From assembly GCA_947459455.1 (NCBI GenBank), contig CANHEC010000093.1, positions 1-7,700 on the forward strand: DNA of 7,700 bases, given 5' to 3'. Position 1 is the first letter of the stretch, and each line of letters begins with the position of its first letter. The translations under genes were made by a program, and so were the position numbers. Origin of the DNA: Chitinophagaceae bacterium (GTDB lineage Bacteria; Bacteroidota; Bacteroidia; Chitinophagales; Chitinophagaceae). Shown one piece after another: positions 1-5,608 of the stretch. Under the pieces are notes generated by a model. That model saw only the letters and a program-made list of their open reading frames with translations, searched no databases and was not told where the DNA came from.

Positions 1-625
1 CAGAAAGGGAGAACTCCCCGTTGCACTTATTACTTGAACTTAGCAAGTTTATTAATCTAAAAGTTTGCTTTGCTTCTCCAATCACAGCGGCACTGTCTTT
101 TATATCAATTTCTGCCATACAATCACAGCCAATGAAAGCGCTGTATTGAACAATTGCCTTGCCTTTATAATCGGTAATTCCCACCCGCATTGAATTTCTT
201 CCTTGCACAGAATTTGGTGCTACATAATCATCAACGGCGAAACTCAACTCCTCCATTTTATCCATGAAGCGCCAACCGGGTTTGAATCCTTCCGGATATT
301 TTCCTTTAATATCAATATAGAGGTTGCCAGCTAATTTAATCCTGGAATATCCCGTTTTAGGAGCCGTCATTGGTAATTGAACCAAATCAGAAGTTTTGAT
401 AATACCCCCTTTTCGTTTCCCCTTGTCGGGATTTCGTGCCGTTTCTGAGTCAGAACCTGGATCAGAGGCAGAAGGCTGATTTGTTTGGCTAAAATCAGGA
501 ATAAACTCTTCTTTAAACTTATTCAGCACCCTGTTAACCTTCTGCTTGAATTTTTCCTTTGGTGTTTGAGCAAAGGAACTATGACAACATAAAATAAGCA
601 TAATAAAAGCAAGAAACGAACGCAT
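1..625 (-). CDS. Secreted protein of unknown function, C-terminus cut by window edge
   Basis: An open frame starts at the ATG at 625-623 on the minus strand and runs 208 codons to the left edge without a stop, so the C-terminus is missing. Residues 1-19 form a good type I signal peptide: an Arg after Met, a hydrophobic core (FLAFIMLILCC), and a likely cut after SFA before Gln20. The two core Cys do not form a lipobox. Residues 21-45 are Lys-rich and probably helical, 46-75 are a polar Ser/Asp/Lys linker, and from about 95 the sequence alternates like a beta-rich domain, with a GCDC motif at 166-169 and another Cys at 201. I do not recognise the family. It lies 62 bp after the CHAT gene on the same strand with no clear terminator between, so co-transcription is plausible. 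The reading frame, signal peptide and position support a real gene; the function is unknown. Its base composition is AT-rich compared with the right half of the window. Confidence 0.75.
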   Translation of the reverse strand, partial: MRSFLAFIMLILCCHSSFAQTPKEKFKQKVNRVLNKFKEEFIPDFSQTNQPSASDPGSDSETARNPDKGKRKGGIIKTSDLVQLPMTAPKTGYSRIKLAGNLYIDIKGKYPEGFKPGWRFMDKMEELSFAVDDYVAPNSVQGRNSMRVGITDYKGKAIVQYSAFIGCDCMAEIDIKDSAAVIGEAKQTFRLINLLSSSNKCNGEFSLS

Positions 626-687
626 AAAGGACTTTCTGGCTCAGTTCCTTATGGCACAGCATCCTCTACTCACCTTTAAATAAAATT

Positions 688-3594
688 TTACTCCACCAGC
701 ACCCAGCCCGCCCAATAAAACGGCGGATAGCCTTTGGTCAACAGGGCAAGTTGCGCCTGCCGCAGTGCCTTGGCAGGATTAGGCTCCAGCCCCCATTGCT
801 TGTAAAAGGCAAGCATCAGCTCCTGGGTGGCTTTGGCAGGAACCGGCCACAGGCTTGCCAGTACCCTCGGTACACCGGCTATGCGCAGCCCACGCACAAG
901 TCCCAAAGTACCCTCTCCACCGGTTGGCTGGCCAAGTGCCGTTTCGCAGGCGCTCAGTGTCGCCAATTTCAGGCCGCTCAAGTCTAATTGAGCTATTTCA
1001 TAGGCTGTCAGTAACCCATCTTCTTCCTCATCTGGCAAAAGTGTGCCCGTAAGCCAATATTGGTTGGCGCCTGCCAAAGCCAGCCCAAAATTCAATAATG
1101 GGTCGGTTTGTTGCGATGGGCCGATCAGGCCTTTGCCCTTAGTGGGTGGTTTGTAAAAGCCATGAGTATTGATATGTAATATTCCGTTAGCAGATGCTGC
1201 GATTGCCTTAAAGCGGGATTCGGTGGCCCTGTTTCCATTATACAAATCTACTTTTACCCCCTGTGTTCTGAGTATGGCGGCAATGGGTTCCATGGGAAAT
1301 GCATCCAGGTTGGCGAGTGGCTCGTCGCTTGCCTGTAACAATTGCTCACCGGGCCGCAGGGTGGTGGGTATAAATGCGATTGATTCGCTACCCGTTCTTG
1401 CAATTGCTTTTCCATAGTCAATGGCACCCCATACCTGCGCCTCATGAATAGCCGGTTTTTGGTGAGCCAGCATTAGCATGGAAGGCACATGAAGTCCTTC
1501 ATAAAATGAGTAGCGCCGCAGCAATCTTGCTTTTCCGTTGGCCAAAGCACCAAAGGCAACCTGATGTAAGATGCCCGCTTTACTCAAATAAATCTCCTGT
1601 GTTCCTTGCAGGTATTTTTCGATGGGCTTCCATAGCCATTGGTAAGCTTTTTGTGCCGTTGCCTGCCCTTCGGAATAAAGTGCTTTTACCAATTGAAAGG
1701 AACTGAATGGTTCCTTGTTGCTATCATAAAACAAGAGCACCAACTCCATCTCGGAACCAATGTTAACAACCTGTACCTGCTTAGTTTGGCCATTTACAAC
1801 AAAGGCTTTGTACACCACAGAATCCTGCCCACCAGCTATTTTAAATTGTACCCTTACAAAATCCACCAACGCTGCTGTTTTGGGTAGTTTATTTAATAAG
1901 GCCTGCATGCTGTCGGGCGATAACACCTGCAAGGGCATCTGTTCTGCAATAGCTGCCTCAAGCAGTGCAACCTGCCCTTTCAGGCTATCCATCAATGGTT
2001 GGGAAAAGCCAAGGCTGACGCTCCTTACATAGGCCGAACGGATTTGTTGCCAATGGTTGGTTAGCGACGTCAATAACGAATCTGCTTTTTGCTTTTGCCG
2101 AAATCCCTGCCATTGATTCAACACCAATGCCTTGCGTTGCCAGTGCAGGTAAAGCAGTTCATGTAAAGATTTCTGTGAAACCGCCCCATCCAATTTGCCA
2201 TAGGGCAAGTCCATAAAAAAGGGTAATAGGTTCAGAGCCTGCCTTTGCTGCGATTCGCTTAATGTGGGCAACTGCGACAAAAGACTGCGGAAATAGTCTC
2301 CTGAAATCCGCACGGTTTCATCAAAACCATTGCCTGCGCTGCTACTTTTTTCAACAGCCAATGCTTCCAAAAGCTTTATAACGCTTTCAAAAAAAGCGTT
2401 AGATAATTTATCCTTTTGTACCGCTTGTTTAATCAAGCGTAAATCATTGGTGAAGCTGGTAGTATCGCCTTGCTGTAGATTGCCAAATAATTGAATTATT
2501 TTAAGAGACATGGCCTCTTGATTAAGTCCCTCCAATCCGCTTGTTAAGCTGTTAAAGTCGGTATCTATCCCCCTCCTACTTATGCCCGATTGCTTGCCCA
2601 GTTCGGCCAATCCCTCCAGTACTTTTGCCTGCCGGGTTATTTCAGCAAAATGTTGCAGTTCCTTTCGTTTAACTACCTTGTGTATCCAAACCTGCGCCGA
2701 ATCATATTGCCCCAATAGCAGGAAAATGGCTGCACGATTTATCATCCCTTCATACCAAACCATCCGGTTAGCAAATTTCAGTCTGCTACCTTCCTGCAAG
2801 GCTTTCTCATTTATTCGGAGTGCATCGTCGGTTTGGCCGGTTTGAGCTAAAAAGATGGCAAGTGCACTCTGGTAAACAACCCTTTGGCGTATGATTTGGG
2901 CGCTGTCAGCTTTAACATAACTACTATCAGTACCGTACGGCTTAAGAGTGTCTAAAATAGTACCCGCTTGCAAAAGGGCTTTCCGGGCTACAGACAATTT
3001 GCCCGCACTAAACGCCTTTTTACTTACTGCAACCAATCCGTCAGCTTTAGCTAAGGGGTCCACTCCATACGATAAGAGGTTTGATAGTTGTTCAGCATAC
3101 GCCAGCCCTTCTTCCGGCAGGGTCGGGTTCAGCTTTTCGCATACACTGGACAATTCTTTTAGGCTACCCAAATAGTGCGGATGCAGCGTATCGCCCAAAG
3201 CCAGTAGCACCCGTCGGGCAGAATCGTTTACCAAATAAACCATGCGGTAGTTACGCAGGTTGACATAGATAGGCGAGTAAATGGCATGCCAGATATTCGC
3301 CATGGCCCGGGAGGTATCGCCAAACACAGGGCGGGCAATGGCTTCAATTTGCCTCGCAATAGCCAGTGAGCCGTTTATGTTACCCAGGGCCAATGCTTGT
3401 TTCAATTTTGGTAGCAAAGCACTATACTGCCGATTTACTTCTTCTTTCAAAGAATCAACAGCAGTAGGCTGTGCTTCGGAAGGAGACAGGAGCACTAACC
3501 ACAGAAGAGTTGACATCAAACATTTGCGTATTGCGCATAGAGGCTTTGGCAAACTCGTAAAGCCGCCCTTTAAAAAGCCAGTAGAGTTTTTCAT
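688..3594 (-). CDS. TPR-CHAT domain protein, exported caspase-like cysteine peptidase
   Basis: The 968-residue product ends in a CHAT domain (about 690-968), a clan CD peptidase fold related to caspases. The catalytic dyad is visible: His811 in HINTHGFY and Cys883 in LATLSACETALG. Other family hallmarks are DGLLTAYEIAQLDL (859-872), the GGEGTLGLVRGLRIAGVPRVLASLW block (892-916) and a terminal PPFYWAGWVLV. Residues 45-560 are almost wholly alpha-helical; the stretch around 235-330 reads like degenerate TPRs. Residues 27-42 (MSTLLWLVLLSPSEAQ) look like a signal peptide, so the active domain is predicted to lie outside the cytoplasm. The longest frame starts at 3594; the in-frame Met27 at 3516 would give a more ordinary signal peptide and is a real alternative. 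No strong ribosome binding site decides between them. The gene is divergent from an ECF sigma factor 80 bp away. CHAT proteins cleave specific partner proteins in several bacterial systems; the substrate here is unknown. Confidence 0.9.
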   Translation of the reverse strand: MKNSTGFLKGGFTSLPKPLCAIRKCLMSTLLWLVLLSPSEAQPTAVDSLKEEVNRQYSALLPKLKQALALGNINGSLAIARQIEAIARPVFGDTSRAMANIWHAIYSPIYVNLRNYRMVYLVNDSARRVLLALGDTLHPHYLGSLKELSSVCEKLNPTLPEEGLAYAEQLSNLLSYGVDPLAKADGLVAVSKKAFSAGKLSVARKALLQAGTILDTLKPYGTDSSYVKADSAQIIRQRVVYQSALAIFLAQTGQTDDALRINEKALQEGSRLKFANRMVWYEGMINRAAIFLLLGQYDSAQVWIHKVVKRKELQHFAEITRQAKVLEGLAELGKQSGISRRGIDTDFNSLTSGLEGLNQEAMSLKIIQLFGNLQQGDTTSFTNDLRLIKQAVQKDKLSNAFFESVIKLLEALAVEKSSSAGNGFDETVRISGDYFRSLLSQLPTLSESQQRQALNLLPFFMDLPYGKLDGAVSQKSLHELLYLHWQRKALVLNQWQGFRQKQKADSLLTSLTNHWQQIRSAYVRSVSLGFSQPLMDSLKGQVALLEAAIAEQMPLQVLSPDSMQALLNKLPKTAALVDFVRVQFKIAGGQDSVVYKAFVVNGQTKQVQVVNIGSEMELVLLFYDSNKEPFSSFQLVKALYSEGQATAQKAYQWLWKPIEKYLQGTQEIYLSKAGILHQVAFGALANGKARLLRRYSFYEGLHVPSMLMLAHQKPAIHEAQVWGAIDYGKAIARTGSESIAFIPTTLRPGEQLLQASDEPLANLDAFPMEPIAAILRTQGVKVDLYNGNRATESRFKAIAASANGILHINTHGFYKPPTKGKGLIGPSQQTDPLLNFGLALAGANQYWLTGTLLPDEEEDGLLTAYEIAQLDLSGLKLATLSACETALGQPTGGEGTLGLVRGLRIAGVPRVLASLWPVPAKATQELMLAFYKQWGLEPNPAKALRQAQLALLTKGYPPFYWAGWVLVE

Positions 3595-3674
3595 AGGATC
3601 AGGGAACTAAGCACTAAAACCTAAAATACTGTACTTTTCAGCCGTTTGCGTCATCAGCGCATTTTTTCTGCTGC
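3595..3674. promoter_or_regulatory. Divergent promoter region between CHAT and sigma factor genes
   Basis: All signals for two divergent genes must fit in these 80 bp. On the plus strand TACTTTTC at 3632-3639 matches the Bacteroidota -7 consensus TAnnTTTG except at the last base, 35 bp before the sigma start. On the minus strand TAGGTTTT (3623-3616) is an equally imperfect match, 22 bp before the CHAT start. Neither has a convincing TTG at the -33 position. If the sigma factor recognises its own promoter, the element may deviate from the housekeeping form, which would fit the weak matches. Shared, autoregulated control of both sides is inference. Confidence 0.4.
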
Positions 3675-4274
3675 ATGAGAAATGGCTCGGAACTGTACAG
3701 CCTTACCGCGTACATTATGAAAGTATGGGAAAACGCCGATGAGGCGGGCCGGGCCATGGTATGGAATTACCTGCACGAAACACAAAAACCTATCTGGTTC
3801 AAACGTGTCATCTTTAAGCACAGCCAAATCAGCTACGAGGATCTGCACGATATTGCAGAAGACACATTTATAACTTCGTGGAATAGTTTTGAAAGCAGTG
3901 GCCGACTCGGCAAGCTGAACATAGAAGAGCCCAGCTACCTCGGCTACCTGTTTCGCTCTTTCAAAAACAATTTCCTGAAAGGCCTGGCCCGCCGGCAAAA
4001 AGCCCTGGCGGCCGAAAAAGAATATGGCCGCGACGCCACGCACGAACCACCACCTAGCAGCAGTATCGACCAGGTCGACTTCTTTTCGCCCCGCACTGCC
4101 CGCTGCCTGCAACAGTTATCGCCCGATGGCAGGCAACTGCTGATATGGCGGCACGTGGATGGCAAGACCTATGACGAAATTGCCGCCCTGAAAAACATAG
4201 AGCGGGAGTCGGCTATCAAATTAGCCAGCCGCTACAAGCAACAGTTTCTCGAACTTTGGAAAAACACTACCTGA
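3675..4274 (+). CDS. ECF-type RNA polymerase sigma-70 family factor
   Basis: This 199-residue protein has the size and two-domain layout of an extracytoplasmic-function sigma factor. Region 2 spans about 30-108: YEDLHDIAEDTFITSWNSF (54-72) corresponds to the conserved region 2.2 helix (classically DAEDLVQETFLRAW), which contacts the beta-prime subunit. A hydrophilic linker (109-142) leads to region 4 at about 144-195, where LSPDGRQLLIWRHVDGKTYDEIA (148-170) and the following helix form the helix-turn-helix that reads the -35 element. The start at 3675 gives 14 residues before an in-frame Met15 at 3717; region 2 is intact from either start. The next gene begins 7 bp after the stop, so the two are very probably one operon, the usual arrangement of ECF sigma and its membrane inhibitor. 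Sequence alone assigns no regulon, but the divergent CHAT gene is a natural candidate target. Confidence 0.9.
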   Translation: MRNGSELYSLTAYIMKVWENADEAGRAMVWNYLHETQKPIWFKRVIFKHSQISYEDLHDIAEDTFITSWNSFESSGRLGKLNIEEPSYLGYLFRSFKNNFLKGLARRQKALAAEKEYGRDATHEPPPSSSIDQVDFFSPRTARCLQQLSPDGRQLLIWRHVDGKTYDEIAALKNIERESAIKLASRYKQQFLELWKNTT

Positions 4275-4281
4275 CCAACGA

Positions 4282-5121
4282 ATGCACGCCCAGCCGGACG
4301 AACGATATGACCAACTGATAGCAGACTACCTTGATGGCAAGATGACCGAAGAGGAAGAAGTGGCTTTTATGGCCGAAGTATCGGCCAATGCCGAACTAAG
4401 GCAGCGGTATGAGCAGCAAATAGACCTGGGCTGGCAGCTACAAACCGAGGAAGAACCTGCCGAACAACCGGCCAGCATCCGGCCGGCAGCACCGCCGGCA
4501 CCCATACCACCCACCACACTACGCTGGCAATATTGGGCAGCTGCAGCAGTGCTGGTGCTGGGCGCAGCTACCTATTGGCTGCTGACAAAGCCGGCCCCAC
4601 AAACAGACCCCATCGCAAAAACCAATACAGACACGCCTGCAGCAGCGCCCAACGTGGTAAGCACCCCACCCGATAGTGCAGCCACGCCCAACTTGTTTAC
4701 ACGCTACTACCAGCGCTATGCCGGTTCCGATCGTGATCCGCTGGTACTATCGGTGGTATTGCAGCAGTACCAGCAAGGAAAGCACCAGCTGGTAACAGAT
4801 GCCAGGCCCGAAGATTTTCAATTGATGGGCAGCACCACGGAAGAAGAACAAACCAGCTTGTACCTGAGGCTGTACAAGGCACTCAGCCAGCTGGACAAAG
4901 GCGAGCCGGCTGCCGCAGCCGAACTAAAACAACTGGCCGGTCAGCGCATGTCCCCGCACGTGGCGGCCACCGCCACCTGGTATGCCGCCCTGGCTTACTT
5001 GCAACAGAGCGATAACGCTGCCTGCCAGGCACTGCTACTACAAGGCAGCCAACTCCCTGACTGGCCCTACAAGGCCAAGGCCGAACAACTGCTGTCAGCA
5101 CTTTCAGCGCCCAACCAATAG
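4282..5121 (+). CDS. Single-pass membrane protein, putative anti-sigma factor
   Basis: The 279-residue product has an acidic helical N-terminus (1-55, containing LIADYLDGKMTEEEEVAF and an ELRQRYEQQ helix), which resembles the cytoplasmic sigma-binding domain of Bacteroidota anti-sigma proteins. A Pro/Ala-rich linker (57-80) and one transmembrane helix (about 82-102, YWAAAAVLVLGAATYWLL) follow, then a Pro/Thr-rich periplasmic linker (104-137). The C-terminal helical domain (138-275) looks like two or three degenerate TPR-type helix pairs. The only cysteine is Cys248, so this is not a zinc-binding (ZAS, HxxxCxxC) anti-sigma. Translation starts 7 bp after the sigma stop codon. Inference: the N-terminus binds the sigma factor inside the cell and the periplasmic domain receives a signal or partner. 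It could instead be an unrelated membrane scaffold. Family membership rests on architecture and gene order, not on a recognised motif. Confidence 0.75.
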   Translation: MHAQPDERYDQLIADYLDGKMTEEEEVAFMAEVSANAELRQRYEQQIDLGWQLQTEEEPAEQPASIRPAAPPAPIPPTTLRWQYWAAAAVLVLGAATYWLLTKPAPQTDPIAKTNTDTPAAAPNVVSTPPDSAATPNLFTRYYQRYAGSDRDPLVLSVVLQQYQQGKHQLVTDARPEDFQLMGSTTEEEQTSLYLRLYKALSQLDKGEPAAAAELKQLAGQRMSPHVAATATWYAALAYLQQSDNAACQALLLQGSQLPDWPYKAKAEQLLSALSAPNQ

Positions 5122-5122
5122 C

Positions 5123-5135
5123 TACGGCCGCCGTA
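5123..5135 (+). terminator. Small hairpin after the anti-sigma-like gene, possible weak terminator
   Basis: TACGG and CCGTA pair around a CCG loop, starting 1 bp after the TAG stop. No T-run follows, so intrinsic termination is doubtful; the hairpin may only stabilise the mRNA 3' end. Confidence 0.25.
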
Positions 5136-5145
5136 CGCAGCACTC

Positions 5146-5340
5146 CGCCCTTCGACAAGCTCAGGGCTGCAGTTTTCTCCCGACTGCGGACTATCGTCTC
5201 CGGCCTTTCCGCCCTTCGACAATCTCAGCGCTACAGTTATCTCCGAACTACCGTCCCCCGGTCTTCCCGTCTTCCCGCCCTTCGACAAGCTCAGGGCTGC
5301 AGTCATCTCCGGACTCCCGTCTCCGGACTCCCGGACTTCC
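5146..5340. repeat. Three imperfect ~65-bp tandem units, each with a CCCTTCGACAAGCTCAGGG-type core
   Basis: A 27-bp block (CGCCC through CTGCAG) begins at 5146, 5210 and 5276, giving spacings of 64 and 66 bp. Copies one and three are identical over 5146-5172 and 5276-5302. Copy two (5210-5236) differs at three sites (AAG to AAT, AGGG to AGCG, TGC to TAC). Each block is followed by a related pyrimidine-rich tail containing TCTCC and GACT motifs. The core CCCTTCGACAAGCTCAGGG is a dispersed intergenic repeat I know from many bacterial genomes, where it yields spurious LSLSKG or PELVEG peptides. Its ends CCCT and AGGG can pair. The ~65-bp period suggests local duplication of the core with its tail. 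Confidence 0.85.
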
Positions 5341-5364
5341 GGACTTCCGGACTTCCGGACTTCC
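5308..5364. repeat. Octamer array of the GGACTTCC type
   Basis: Four perfect tandem copies of GGACTTCC occupy 5333-5364. They are preceded by looser CCGGACTCCC-type variants from 5308, which grow out of the tail of the third 65-bp unit. The same octamer theme, on the same strand, returns at 5535-5608. Confidence 0.85.
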
Positions 5365-5366
5365 CT

Positions 5367-5396
5367 CATGAGATCCCTCCTATCGTCGGGATGACG
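5367..5396. repeat. Short element of dispersed-repeat type, with inverted ATCCC/GGGAT ends
   Basis: CATGAGATCCCTCC, a TATCG spacer and TCGGGATGACG form a unit in which ATCCC (5373-5377) can pair with GGGAT (5388-5392) around a 10-nt loop. It resembles dispersed intergenic repeats of Bacteroidota that translate as HPDDRRDL-like peptides. Only one copy is in this window, so the repeat assignment rests on recall rather than on internal evidence. Confidence 0.5.
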
Positions 5397-5408
5397 AAGC
5401 AGCGAAGA

Positions 5409-5436
5409 GATGGCGGATGATAGATGGTGGATGGCA
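5409..5436. repeat. Heptamer array, four GATGRYR units
   Basis: Consecutive heptamers GATGGCG, GATGATA, GATGGTG and GATGGCA tile 5409-5436 with no gap. A fifth, weaker unit (GGTATGG) follows at 5437-5443. The unit length equals that of the GACAACY array 36 bp further on, but the sequence is unrelated. Confidence 0.75.
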
Positions 5437-5471
5437 GGTATGGGCCAGCGCTCCGCAGTTTTGTACTTGCA

Positions 5472-5534
5472 GACAACCGACAACTGACAACCGACAACTG
5501 ACAACCGACAACTGACAACCGACAACCGACAACC
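5472..5534. repeat. Heptamer array, nine GACAACY units
   Basis: Nine contiguous heptamers occupy exactly 63 bp. The first six alternate GACAACC and GACAACT, forming a 14-bp higher-order unit repeated three times; the last three are all GACAACC. The opposite strand reads as (GTTGTCR)n. The lack of other substitutions suggests recent expansion by slippage. No spacers are present, so this is not a CRISPR array. Confidence 0.95.
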
Positions 5535-5608
5535 AACTTCCCGACTTCCGGACTTCCCAACTCCCGACTTCCGGACTCCCAACTCCCGACTTTCGGACTT
5601 TCGGACTC
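5535..5608. repeat. Three tandem 22-28 bp units of the GACTTCC octamer family
   Basis: Units at 5535-5558, 5559-5580 and 5581-5608 each begin AACTYCC and continue with GACTTCCG/GACTTTCG submotifs. They directly follow the heptamer array and reach into the stop codon of the aminotransferase: bases 5607-5608 belong both to the final GGACTC and to the TGA (TCA on this strand, 5607-5609). Confidence 0.8.

Larger units (their letters stand above)
5122..5606. other. Gene-free convergent interval filled with short repeats
   Basis: The interval lies between the 3' ends of the anti-sigma-like gene (plus) and the aminotransferase (minus). Apart from a small hairpin at its left end, nearly every base from about 5146 belongs to one of several repeat classes listed separately. 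Frames open on the minus strand translate to monotonous peptides (runs like LSVVSCRLSVVG, ALSLSKG, PELVEG) that are the signature of translated repeats, so I call no gene here. Transcripts from both flanks converge on it, so it may be transcribed from both sides. Confidence 0.85.

Noticed and set aside
681..690. TAAAATTTTA palindrome at the end of the CHAT gene as a terminator or operator
   Set aside because: It is a short A/T-only palindrome overlapping the stop codon, too weak to form a stable hairpin and easily explained by chance in AT-rich DNA.
3654..4112. A 152-codon minus-strand open frame opposite the sigma factor gene
   Set aside because: The opposite strand encodes clear sigma regions 2 and 4, and the antisense peptide has no recognisable features.
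5472..5534. CRISPR array
   Set aside because: The units are 7 bp and contiguous with no unique spacers, and no cas gene is present. A CHAT protein alone does not imply a type III-E system.
5067..5582. A 171-codon minus-strand open frame across the repeat interval, and overlapping shorter ones
   Set aside because: The translations are repeat artefacts (SVVSCRLSVVG-like, LSLSKG, PELVEG strings), and the frame also overlaps the 3' end of the anti-sigma-like gene on the opposite strand.
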